Source of the DNA: JAOAGA01 sp964540515
Lineage (GTDB): Bacteria > CALINM01
DNA: 64,000 bases
Assembly (NCBI GenBank): GCA_964540515.1
Contig: CAZIMS010000001.1
Coordinates: 248,001-312,000 of the forward strand
Direction of reading: 5' to 3'
Position numbers and translations under genes: made by a program. Positions 17,722-26,168 of the stretch are shown one piece after another (the first letter of the stretch is position 1; every line of letters begins with the position of its first letter). The notes below the pieces were generated by a model, which was given only the letters and a program-made list of their open reading frames with translations, was not told the origin of the DNA and did no database searches.

Positions 17722-20184
17722 ATGAAAAAAATTATGATATCAATTATATGTTTGCTTTTAGGGGTGAGCTTATCCTACGGAGATGATAAAAGTTTTTCTG
17801 GCTCCATAAAGATAGGTGGCTCAGGCCATGATTTAAAAGATTCGGGCACCCTTGTATCTGAATACAACAAAGAAAACAAGAATGACATAAACCCATTAGT
17901 AGAGATTAAAGGTATCTATGATAAAGAGGCAAGGATAGAGTTTAAAGGTAGCTATATCCACCCAGAAAGTCAGTATTATAAGTTTAAGCTTGATGGTGAA
18001 AGAGTCTTTAGATTCGAAACAGACTATCAAAGATTTTTTCATATCACCAGTAAGGATAATCTAAAAAATCTTTGGGCCCATGTTGGTGAAGATTATAGGA
18101 ACAATACCACTTTGGCATCAGGGCCAGATGGAAATGCAGATCCTATGCGTGCACCCGGATTTGCTTTAGTACCAGCAACAGGAACAACTTCTTTAGGGCA
18201 AATAGGCTCAGCGACGGTTTATAATAGTGATATGTCGACAATGTCAAATTATGGCAAATCCGTTACGGAATGGAAAAATAACCTTTATGTAAATCTGCCA
18301 GCTTTAAATGGAGTAACCTTTGGTATAAAGAGTAAGATATTAGAAAGAAAAGGTTTTGACCATTCAACCGTAACTGCCCATTGTAGCACCTGTCATGTAA
18401 CAGGCTACGATAAAAGGGTAGAAGAAAAAACCACAGATATCACTCCTTTTATTGATGCTAAGCTTGGTAAATTTTCTTTCAACTATAAAATGTCTGCAAG
18501 AGACTTCTCAAATAAGGCAGAAGAGACCTTTAAATACGACAGAACAGGCAGCCCTCTTGATAATTCAAACCCCTTCAGAAATAGGAATATGTTTGATATA
18601 GATGACGGTTATCTACCAGCTAATGTTGACCCTGAATCAAAAAAATTTACAAACACTCTAAAGCTAAGATACGACTTCTCCAAAAACGCAAATATTATAG
18701 TTACAGGTATTCTTTCTGAATCTACAAACAAGTCAACCAACGGTGCCTATGACCTTTTAAGAGGTAAGTATGGTAAAGACCTTGAGTCTGATTATAAAGC
18801 GTTAGATCTAAAATACCATAGAAAGATTAATAAAGACCTTACCTTTAATATGAAGGCCTATTATAAAACACAAGAAAATGATGATGTCTTTATAGATGTC
18901 ATAGAAAGATTAAACCCCGCTGGAGCACCAGGTGGCGCAGTAACTTTTCTAAATGGTCTTCAAACTAACACTTATAATACTACAACTAATTTTACCTCCT
19001 TTGGTATAGAAGCCTATCCAAACCCACTTGTTTTAGATTTTACAAGACATTCACTACTTAATAGAGACGAGATGGGGATTAATTTTGATCTAAATTATAG
19101 ACTGTCAAAAGAGCTTAATCTCTTTGCTTTACTTGGTGTAGATAAGATAAAGAGAGATTATGCCCATGAGTATGAGGTGACTGAAGAAACAGAAAAATAT
19201 AGTCTAAAAATAGGAGCAAACTACAAACCCTCTTCCACGCTAAGATCAAAGCTAACATATAAATATACTAAAATAGATGACCCTTTTATATTTTTTAAAG
19301 CTGGTTGTGCTGAATCTTATTCACGAGGCGATGCTAATGATACCGATGGCTTAGAACCACATATTTATTACAATGTACCTGTTGGAATGTATCGGTGGGA
19401 CGCTTTATATGGTCCGGTTGTATACAATAGAAGGAAGGCAGGCATGAGCATAGAGCCTACAGGAGAACATCAGATTGACTTAACAATAAACTATCTTCCA
19501 ACAGAGAAGCTTGGTGTTGATCTTTCTGCAAAAATAAAAGATGCAAAAAATGATGATCTTGCCACCTATGACTGGAAAAGAAAGATTTACAACGCCAATG
19601 CCAATCTGAACTATGCTGTAAACCAAGATTTTGGCCTATACATTGCTTACAACTATCTTAGAGAAAAATATGATAGTATCCTCTGTGCCTCCTATTACGA
19701 TGGTTGAGCAAACATAATTCTCTCAAGCCAGGTTGGCTCTGAGCAAAACAATATTAACTATAAAAACGAAGCAAACACAATACTCTTAGGTGGTAACTAT
19801 AGTCTAAATAAAAAGACTAACCTTACGGCAAACTTTGTATATAACAAGATTAAAGGCTACATAGAGGGACCAAATTTTGCAAACTCTGTCTGGACTGACA
19901 AAAAGCTGGGTTATCTTTATGATGGTATAGATAATATACAAGGCAATAATCCATCAGAAGTATTGCTTTATAATTTTGCCTATATGAATATCTTGCCTGA
20001 GCTTTCAGATCTCCAATATGATATTTATGATTTTAATATCTCCGGAGATTATAAGGTCACCGATAATTTAAAGGTGTCCCTTGGCTATCTCCTATCTGTG
20101 GTGAAGGATAAAAAGGGCTATGTATATGGTGACGAAGATGGAAAGATCCATACTGTCTCTGCAAGTTTAACATACAACTTCTAA
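17722..20184 (+). CDS. MtrB/PioB-like outer-membrane beta-barrel with in-frame TGA (candidate selenoprotein)
   Basis: The reading frame is 821 codons including the final stop, with one TGA at 19705-19707 (codon 662). After it the same frame stays open for 158 residues and ends ASLTYNF, the terminal-Phe pattern of outer-membrane barrels. There is an N-terminal signal peptide (ending near SLSYG) and many alternating beta-strand segments. A CSTCH heme-type motif lies at residues 221-225. The TGA is followed by a hairpin that resembles a bacterial SECIS. If UGA is read as selenocysteine the product has 820 residues; otherwise it stops after 661 and loses its last strands. The residue before the TGA run reads LCASYYDG. 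A TGG-to-TGA nonsense mutation is the main alternative. Confidence 0.8.
19722..19743 (+). promoter_or_regulatory. Candidate bacterial SECIS hairpin
   Basis: CTCA-AGCC pairs with GGCT-(C)-TGAG to form eight base pairs with one bulged C at 19739 and a five-base apical loop AGGTT (19730-19734). The loop begins 22 bases after the TGA at 19705-19707. Known bacterial SECIS elements are short hairpins just downstream of UGA with a G among the first loop bases; the E. coli fdhF loop also contains AGGU. The fit is by eye, and the fdhF bulged U on the 5' side is not reproduced. Confidence 0.5.
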
Positions 20185-20201
20185 GAAATATCTGATATCT
20201 T

Positions 20202-20236
20202 AAAAAAGGGGTGCTAATAAAGCACCTCTTTTTTTA
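20202..20236 (+). terminator. Rho-independent terminator after the barrel gene
   Basis: GGTGCT pairs with AGCACC, extended by A/T pairs, with loop AATAA and a run of seven T bases. It lies 18 bases after the TAA of the full-length barrel frame, not after the internal TGA. That placement supports the gene being transcribed to 20184. Confidence 0.8.
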
Positions 20237-20326
20237 ATAAAATGCTAATAACATTTCTAAATATTAATTCGTCGTTGTTTTATCAGGTAAAAAACTATAA
20301 AATTATTAAAAACTAAAGGATGATTG

Positions 20327-21820
20327 ATGAGTATTTACGTGCTTGTTGTTATTTTTGTCTTTCTTATGCTTTTGTCAGGCCTATTGGGTTTTTTTAAAAC
20401 AAAAACAGCTGATGATTTTGTTATTGGCAATAGGAATGTGGGACCATGGCTTTCTGCCTTTGCCTATGGTACAACTTATTTTTCTGCTGTTTTATTTATT
20501 GGATACGCAGGAAAGATTGGATACACCTTTGGGCTTAAATCGCTCTGGATTGCTGTTGGAAACGCCCTATTAGGCAGTTTCATCGCTTGGAAGGTACTTG
20601 CAAAAAAAACAAGAGAGCTAACGGAAAGGCTTAACGCACGCACTATGCCAGAGTTTTTTGCTGCTCGATATAACTGCAAAGCCTATAAGTATATCTCGGC
20701 AATTATTATCTTTGTTTTTTTGGTTCCCTATTCTGCCTCTGTTTATATGGGGCTAAGCTATTTCTTTGAATCTCTATTTAAAATTCCCTATGTCTATGCT
20801 CTCTTGTTTATGGCTGGCTTAACTACTATATATCTTCTTCTTGGCGGTTATAGAGCCGTTGCCTTGGCAGACTTTATTCAAGGAATTATTATGATAGCAG
20901 GTGTTTTTTTGATGGTCTATTTTCTTCTTGCAAATCAGAAAATAGAGGGTATTAAAAATGTGCCTGTAAGACTCTATGAGATAAACCCAAGCTATACGGA
21001 GTTTTGGGGAGGTAAGGGCTTTTTATCCATTTTTTTTCTTATGTTACTTACGAGTTTTGGTGCCTGGGGGATGCCTCAGATGATCCAAAAATTTTATGCC
21101 ATAAAGGATACAAACTCAATAAAACCAGCTACATATATCTCTTCTATATTTGCCTTGATAATTGCAGTAGGAGCCTACTTTACAGGTTCTTTAACTCCTC
21201 TCTTTTTTAAAAGCATACCCTACGACCCCGTTACAATGAAGGCCAATCCTGATTTGCTTGTGCCTCAGATGCTATCTAACTACGTGCCTGAGTGGGTAAC
21301 AGCATTAATCTTTTTATTAGTCCTTTCTGCATCAATGTCTACCCTCTCGTCACTTGTGCTTGTCTCCAGCTCAGCCGTTACTATAGATTTTTTAGGAGAT
21401 TTAGGCCTTTTTAAAGATAATAAGGTGCAGATACTTGCCTTACGAATATTTTCTTTAGTATTTATTTGTCTTTCAGTGTATATCGCTCTTAAGAAGCCAA
21501 CAATTATATTATCATTAATGGCAATCTCTTGGGGGGCTGTCTCAGGTGCTTTTTTAGCGCCCTATCTCTATGGTCTCTTTAGTAAGAATGTAAATGCTAT
21601 ATCTGCTATAACAGGTACTTTTAGTGGCTTGTTTATAACGATTGTCTTATCAATAATCTATAATTTTGATCCAGCTAAGTTGCCTATGGTGAGCGTCCTT
21701 AGTATGGCAGTGCCGCTAATTATTATACCTATTATGACTCTCATAACTGCAAAAAGAGAATATATAACAGAGATAGGTATAGCTGAAAAAAATTTTATTG
21801 ACGAGGAAAAAAATTTGTAG
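20327..21820 (+). CDS. Sodium:solute symporter (SSS family)
   Basis: About 13 hydrophobic helices in 497 residues. It has the SSS hallmarks: a first-loop TADDFVIGNRNVGPWLSAFA, GYRAVALADFIQGIIM in the middle, and LSASMSTLSSLVLVSSSA in the later core, where sodium ligands lie. The ATG at 20327 has AAAGGA 8 bases upstream; a TTG at 20324 is less likely. The substrate cannot be told; organic acids, amino acids or sugars are all possible. It uses its own transcription unit, since a terminator separates it from the barrel gene. Confidence 0.9.
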   Translation: MSIYVLVVIFVFLMLLSGLLGFFKTKTADDFVIGNRNVGPWLSAFAYGTTYFSAVLFIGYAGKIGYTFGLKSLWIAVGNALLGSFIAWKVLAKKTRELTERLNARTMPEFFAARYNCKAYKYISAIIIFVFLVPYSASVYMGLSYFFESLFKIPYVYALLFMAGLTTIYLLLGGYRAVALADFIQGIIMIAGVFLMVYFLLANQKIEGIKNVPVRLYEINPSYTEFWGGKGFLSIFFLMLLTSFGAWGMPQMIQKFYAIKDTNSIKPATYISSIFALIIAVGAYFTGSLTPLFFKSIPYDPVTMKANPDLLVPQMLSNYVPEWVTALIFLLVLSASMSTLSSLVLVSSSAVTIDFLGDLGLFKDNKVQILALRIFSLVFICLSVYIALKKPTIILSLMAISWGAVSGAFLAPYLYGLFSKNVNAISAITGTFSGLFITIVLSIIYNFDPAKLPMVSVLSMAVPLIIIPIMTLITAKREYITEIGIAEKNFIDEEKNL

Positions 21821-21844
21821 TATAAAAATATACTCTATATTTAT

Positions 21845-21920
21845 GAGCCGCTAGCTCAGACGGTAGAGCATCTGCCTTTTAAGCAGGTGGTCGATGGTTC
21901 GAATCCATCGCGGCTCACCA
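21845..21920 (+). tRNA. tRNA-Lys (TTT anticodon)
   Basis: GAGCCGC at the 5' end pairs with GCGGCTC at the 3' end. The anticodon arm reads CTGCC-TTTTAA-GCAG with anticodon TTT, and the T arm contains GGTTCGAATCC. The 3' CCA is encoded. Confidence 0.97.
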
Positions 21921-21921
21921 C

Positions 21922-21994
21922 GTCCCCATCGTCTAGAGGCCAAGGACACGGGCCTTTCACGCCTGTAACCGGGGTTCGAATCCCCGTGGGGACG
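21922..21994 (+). tRNA. tRNA-Glu (TTC anticodon)
   Basis: GTCCCCA pairs with TGGGGAC in the acceptor stem. The anticodon loop CTTTCAC gives TTC, and the T arm contains GGTTCGAATCC. CCA is not encoded, unlike the neighbouring tRNA-Lys one base upstream; the two are probably co-transcribed. Confidence 0.97.
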
Positions 21995-22036
21995 TTTAAT
22001 TTTATAAAATTTCCTTTATATCTTCTTTTAATTAGC

Positions 22037-23281
22037 TTATATCTTACATCTATCTGATGTTTTTATGGCGCAAAGGTCACCGCACATTGTGCAAGGCTCT
22101 TCTTGACTTAGCTTATCACCTAACATATCTTTTGCCTTTTTAGGATTAAAGGTTAAGCTTGCCTGCCTTTGCCAATCTAACTTTCTCCTTGCTAAAGCCA
22201 TCTCTTTTTCTTTCTCCCAGGCTAATTTGTTAGCTCTCGCTAAATCGGCAGAGTGAGCAGCTAACCTAAGAGCGATTACGCCTTCTTTTACCTCTTCTGC
22301 CGTTGGTAGCTTTAGATGTTCTGCAGGAGTAACATAGCAGAGAAAATCTGCTCCAAAGTAAGCGGCCCAAGAAGCACCAATTGCAGCAGAGATATGGTCA
22401 TAGCCTGCAGCGATGTCTGTAACAAGAGGACCTAACACATAAAAGGGTGCATTATGGCATAAGTATTTTTGCATTTTTATATTGGTCTCTATTTGGTTAA
22501 TCGGTACATGGCCAGGACCTTCAACTATTGCTGGTACAGCAAGCTCTCTACTTTTCTTTACCAACTCACCAAGTATTATAAGCTCACTTATCTGGCTTGC
22601 ATCGGTGGCATCAAGGGTAGAGCCTGGTCTTAACCCATCTCCTAAGCTAATTGCAACGCTATATTTTTTCATTATCCTTAAAATATCTTCAAAATGCTCA
22701 TAAAGAGGGTTTTCTTTATTATTTTTTTCCATCCACTCAACAAGAAGAGATCCGCCTCTTGAGACTACACCAAGTATCCGTTTATTTTTCTTTAATCTCT
22801 CTACACAATGCCTTGTAAGCCCAGCATGTATAGTCATAAAATCGACACCACTTTCTGCCTGCTCTTCCAAGACTTCGAGAAAGTTTTTTATATCCATCTT
22901 TTCAAAACCAACATTTTTTTTCACTATAAGATCATAGGCAATCTCATAGATTGGTACTGTACCAAGAGGTAGTTTTGTCTGAGATAAGATCTCTTTTCTA
23001 ATCTTTTTAAGATCCCCACCTGTTGATAGGTCCATTATTGCATGGGCTCCAAATTCTTCAGAGACCTTAACTTTTTTTAGCTCCTCTTTAATATCGCAAT
23101 GTCTCTCTGAGGTGCCAATATTCGCATTAATCTTTACAGATAGAGGAAAGCCAATCCCCAATGGCTCAATGTCTCTCTGCTTGTTTTTTACAATTACAAT
23201 AGACCCTTCCTCTAAGCCTTTCTCTAAGATGCTTATATCTACCTGTTCTTTTTTTGCTACAATACTTATTAGTTCTTTCAT
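22037..23281 (-). CDS. thiC: Phosphomethylpyrimidine synthase ThiC
   Basis: Radical SAM enzyme that converts aminoimidazole ribotide to the HMP-phosphate pyrimidine of thiamine. The core text (GTVPIYEIAYD, HAGLTRHCVERL, SRGGSLLVEWM, EGPGHVPINQIETN) and the C-terminal cluster motif CTMCGDLCAIKTSDRC are present. The 414 residues correspond to the short form without the N-terminal extension found in E. coli. It is the last gene of the thiamine operon, one base after the TenI-like gene. Confidence 0.97.
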   Translation of the reverse strand: MKELISIVAKKEQVDISILEKGLEEGSIVIVKNKQRDIEPLGIGFPLSVKINANIGTSERHCDIKEELKKVKVSEEFGAHAIMDLSTGGDLKKIRKEILSQTKLPLGTVPIYEIAYDLIVKKNVGFEKMDIKNFLEVLEEQAESGVDFMTIHAGLTRHCVERLKKNKRILGVVSRGGSLLVEWMEKNNKENPLYEHFEDILRIMKKYSVAISLGDGLRPGSTLDATDASQISELIILGELVKKSRELAVPAIVEGPGHVPINQIETNIKMQKYLCHNAPFYVLGPLVTDIAAGYDHISAAIGASWAAYFGADFLCYVTPAEHLKLPTAEEVKEGVIALRLAAHSADLARANKLAWEKEKEMALARRKLDWQRQASLTFNPKKAKDMLGDKLSQEEPCTMCGDLCAIKTSDRCKI

Positions 23282-23282
23282 C

Positions 23283-23879
23283 TTATCCCCATTGCATTCT
23301 TAATTTTTGTAAACTTTTTAGGTAATCTTTATTACCAAAAACAAGACTTCTTATAGCAATACCATAGGCACCTGCCTCTTTTATAAGATAGCTATTATCT
23401 TGATTAATACCGCCAATTGCATAGACAGGCTTACTTGTTAGCGATACAATCCTTTTTAAGGTCTCTATCCCCCTGCCTGCCACGCCTTCTTTGCATGATG
23501 TCTCAAAAACATTACCATATACAAAAAAATCCGCCTCATTACAAAATCTTTTCACCCTCTCCTCATCATGGACAGAAAGTCCAATTTTAAGTTGAGGAAA
23601 TTTTTTCTTAACAAGAGAAGGCTCAATACTAACCTCTTTTAACTGAACACCAAAGACATTGTATATATATGCAAGATCTACCCTATCATTAATGACAAGA
23701 TTAATCTTGTCATCGGCTATCTTTAAAATTTTATCTATTGTCTCCGATAACTCTTTTGCTGTTAAATCATTTTCTCTAAGCTGAATAAAATTAAATCCTT
23801 CCTTGAGCAAGTCAGAGACAATTGTATAAAAATTAGCCCCTGCAAGCTTTCTGTCTGTAATAATATAAATCCTATCCAT
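23283..23879 (-). CDS. TenI/ThiE-family protein, TenI-like, catalytic His replaced by Asn
   Basis: A TIM-barrel of the thiamine-phosphate synthase family, 198 residues. The segment YGNVFETSCKEGVAGRG matches the B. subtilis TenI thiazole tautomerase text (as I recall it, GHVFETDCKKG) much better than ThiE. The residue aligned with TenI His122 is Asn123. TMP synthase activity is probably supplied by the ThiN domain encoded two genes upstream of thiS-thiG, so this gene is more likely TenI-like than ThiE. Its start overlaps the thiG stop. Whether it still tautomerises thiazole is uncertain. Confidence 0.8.
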   Translation of the reverse strand: MDRIYIITDRKLAGANFYTIVSDLLKEGFNFIQLRENDLTAKELSETIDKILKIADDKINLVINDRVDLAYIYNVFGVQLKEVSIEPSLVKKKFPQLKIGLSVHDEERVKRFCNEADFFVYGNVFETSCKEGVAGRGIETLKRIVSLTSKPVYAIGGINQDNSYLIKEAGAYGIAIRSLVFGNKDYLKSLQKLRMQWG

Positions 23880-24649
23880 TACTCAATTAAATCTGTCAAG
23901 GGACTTGAAGCTGAGGCGTATAGTTTTTTTGGCATTCTACCGGCTAAATAGGCAAGTCTGCCAGCTTCAACGGCAAGCCTCATGGCACGGGCCATCATAA
24001 TAGGATTTTTTGCCGCAGCTATTCCTGTATTCATCAAAACACCAGCACAACCAAGCTCCATGGCTATAGAAGCATCTGATGCTGTACCAACTCCAGCATC
24101 AACAATAACTGGAACCTTAACAGTCTCTAAGATAATTTTTATGTTGTAGGGGTTTCTAATTCCTAAACCAGAGCCAATAGGTGCTCCTAAGGGCATAACG
24201 GCAGCACAACCTATATCCTCTAATTTTTTAGCCATAATGGGGTCATCATTTGTATAAGGAAGGACGATAAAACCTTCATCAACAAGTATCTTAGCTGCCT
24301 TAAGGAGTTCCTCGTTGTCAGGAAAGAGGGTTTTTTTATCTCCAATAACCTCAAGCTTTACCATATCAGAAAGCCCCATCTCTCTTGCAAGTCTTGCTGT
24401 CCTAACGGCTTCTTCAGCTGTGTAGCAACCTGCTGTGTTAGGAAGTATAGTAATGTTAAGCTCAGATAGATAATCAAGAATTGTCCTTTTTTGACTGGCG
24501 ATCTCTATTCTTCGTAGAGCAACTGTTACAACCTCTGCGCCGGACTCTTCTATAGCGCCGAGCATAAGCTCAGGTGTTTCATACTTACCTGTTCCAACAA
24601 AGAGCCTTGATTTAAACTTTTTTCCTCCAATCTCTAATAGATCTTGCAT
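23879..24649 (-). CDS. thiG: Thiazole synthase ThiG
   Basis: Builds the thiazole phosphate ring from deoxyxylulose phosphate, dehydroglycine and ThiS thiocarboxylate. Family text is clear: SRLFVGTGKY, EVVTVALRR, LPNTAGCYTAEEAVRTARLARE, VIVDAGVGTASDAS, MNTGIAAAKNP. The ATG at 24649 is preceded by AGGAGG that overlaps the end of thiS, so it is chosen over the upstream in-frame TTG. Length is 256 residues. Confidence 0.97.
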   Translation of the reverse strand: MQDLLEIGGKKFKSRLFVGTGKYETPELMLGAIEESGAEVVTVALRRIEIASQKRTILDYLSELNITILPNTAGCYTAEEAVRTARLAREMGLSDMVKLEVIGDKKTLFPDNEELLKAAKILVDEGFIVLPYTNDDPIMAKKLEDIGCAAVMPLGAPIGSGLGIRNPYNIKIILETVKVPVIVDAGVGTASDASIAMELGCAGVLMNTGIAAAKNPIMMARAMRLAVEAGRLAYLAGRMPKKLYASASSPLTDLIE

Positions 24650-24650
24650 A

Positions 24651-24851
24651 TTATCCTCCTCCAACAAAAGTTACGATCTCTATTTGATCGTTTTCTTTAA
24701 TATTTGTACTGTCCCAGTTAGAACGTTTAACTATCTCCTTGTTTAGCTCGACGGCCACATAATTTTGTTTAATTTTAAGAAAATTAAGTAGCTCAGATAC
24801 AGTTATGTTATCAGGTATGGTAGTCTCTTTTCCGTTAATCTTAACTATCAT
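24651..24851 (-). CDS. thiS: Sulfur carrier protein ThiS
   Basis: A 66-residue ubiquitin-fold protein ending in VGGG, the Gly-Gly tail that ThiF adenylates and that receives sulfur as thiocarboxylate. It overlaps the upstream thiH-like gene by 4 bases and precedes thiG, the normal order. Confidence 0.95.
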   Translation of the reverse strand: MIVKINGKETTIPDNITVSELLNFLKIKQNYVAVELNKEIVKRSNWDSTNIKENDQIEIVTFVGGG

Positions 24852-26167
24852 AGGAGCTCCTCACTGGCTGTTTTATATTGTGAAGATTTCTCAAATTTAT
24901 CAAGATAGTCATTAAACCTATTTTTTAGTGATTCATCTTTTAGGCTATTGACATACTCTCTAAAGGTAATAATGGCGTTTCTGTGGCAAAAATCTTTTAT
25001 AACCTCTTTCTCTGCTAAATGATGAAACTCTCCACCTACTCTTGCCTTTCCATAGCAGGCAGTGCAAAAACTAGGTAGAAACCCTCTTTCTAAAATAGAA
25101 AAAACCACATCTTCTAAACTTCTCTTATCGTTAAGAGAAAATTGAGAGCCCTGTTCTTCTTCTATTATATCAGTGTAGCCGCCAGGAGATGTTTTGGATT
25201 CGGCGCTTATCTGAGAAGCACCATAATAAAGAATCTCATCTCTTAGCTGGGCTGGCTCTCTGGTGGAGACAACAATACCTGCTGTAGGGACAGCGATTCT
25301 ATATACCGATACAATCTTCTTAAATGTAAAATCATCAACAGGATAGGGTGGATGTTCTAATAAAGCACCTTTTGCATATCTAAATCTCGGTACAGAAATG
25401 GTATGTGGGTAGGTGCCAAAGGTTTTTTTTAGATATCTTGCATGGGATATAGTTGCCAAAACATCGTATTTATAATCATAAAGCCCAAGTAATGAACCAA
25501 TACCAACATCATAAAAACCTGCTTCAATGGCCCTATCAATAGCAGTTAATCGGTAGTAAAAATCGCTTTTTTTGCCTTTTATATGTAGTTTTTTATAAGT
25601 CTCTTCGTTATAGGTCTCCTGAAAGAGCTGATATACACCTAAACCTTCTTTCTTAATCTCCTTTAGCTCTTCTCTCTCCATAGGTGCAGCATTGATATGC
25701 AATATCCTAAGCCCCGATTTTTTATAAATCTCTCTTACTACAGAACTTATGTAATCGACCCCACAGAGAGCCTTGTTTTCGGCAAGTACCAATAATGCCC
25801 GCTTAAATCCTCTTTTTTCCAAAAATTTAGCCTCTTCTAAAGCCTCTTTTGGGGTTAGGGTCTTTCTAACCTCTGTAATATTGCCATTCTGAAAACCACA
25901 ATAGAGACATTTATTAGTACACTCATTAGAAAGATATAAAGGAGCAAAAAGGACAATTCTATTGCCAAATACTTTGGTCTTTATCTTTAAAGCAGCCTCT
26001 TGAATCTGTTTTAGGCTTTCTTCTCTATCAATAGAAAGAAGGTATGAGATCTCTTCTAATGAGAGAGTTTTTCCTTCTAAAGCCCTAGATAAAAGCTTTT
26101 CAAGCCCATCCTTTGTGATAGTAAAATTTTCTCTTGAAAGCTCTTCAATAGCTCCAAAATCAAGCAT
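24848..26167 (-). CDS. HydG-like radical SAM tyrosine lyase in the ThiH position
   Basis: Cleaves tyrosine to dehydroglycine and p-cresol for thiazole synthesis, if it acts as ThiH. Cys83-Cys87-Cys90 form the radical SAM CX3CX2C motif. The C-terminus carries CX2CX22C (Cys368, Cys371, Cys394), the spacing of the second iron-sulfur cluster of HydG, the [FeFe]-hydrogenase maturase; the local text SFCTACYGKARVGGEF also matches HydG. At 439 residues it is longer than typical ThiH (about 370-380). Its place between thiDN and thiS argues for thiamine synthesis. No hydA, hydE or hydF is in the window. Confidence 0.88.
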   Translation of the reverse strand: MLDFGAIEELSRENFTITKDGLEKLLSRALEGKTLSLEEISYLLSIDREESLKQIQEAALKIKTKVFGNRIVLFAPLYLSNECTNKCLYCGFQNGNITEVRKTLTPKEALEEAKFLEKRGFKRALLVLAENKALCGVDYISSVVREIYKKSGLRILHINAAPMEREELKEIKKEGLGVYQLFQETYNEETYKKLHIKGKKSDFYYRLTAIDRAIEAGFYDVGIGSLLGLYDYKYDVLATISHARYLKKTFGTYPHTISVPRFRYAKGALLEHPPYPVDDFTFKKIVSVYRIAVPTAGIVVSTREPAQLRDEILYYGASQISAESKTSPGGYTDIIEEEQGSQFSLNDKRSLEDVVFSILERGFLPSFCTACYGKARVGGEFHHLAEKEVIKDFCHRNAIITFREYVNSLKDESLKNRFNDYLDKFEKSSQYKTASEELL

Positions 26168-26168
26168 A

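Noticed and set aside
19963..20184. Separate 73-residue gene after the barrel
   Set aside because: It is in the same frame as the barrel gene and continues it without any other stop after the TGA at 19705, so it is the barrel C-terminus, not a new gene.
17722..20184. TGA decoded as Trp by an altered genetic code
   Set aside because: Ordinary genes in the window end in TGA at overlapping junctions, for example 11894-11896 and 13322-13324, so TGA is a normal stop here.
23283..23879. Simple ThiE call
   Set aside because: The FETSCKEGVAGRG segment matches TenI better and the ThiDN fusion already supplies TMP synthase.
24848..26167. True [FeFe]-hydrogenase maturase HydG
   Set aside because: It is embedded in a complete thiamine operon and no hydrogenase or other maturase gene is in the window; it is listed as HydG-like in the ThiH position.
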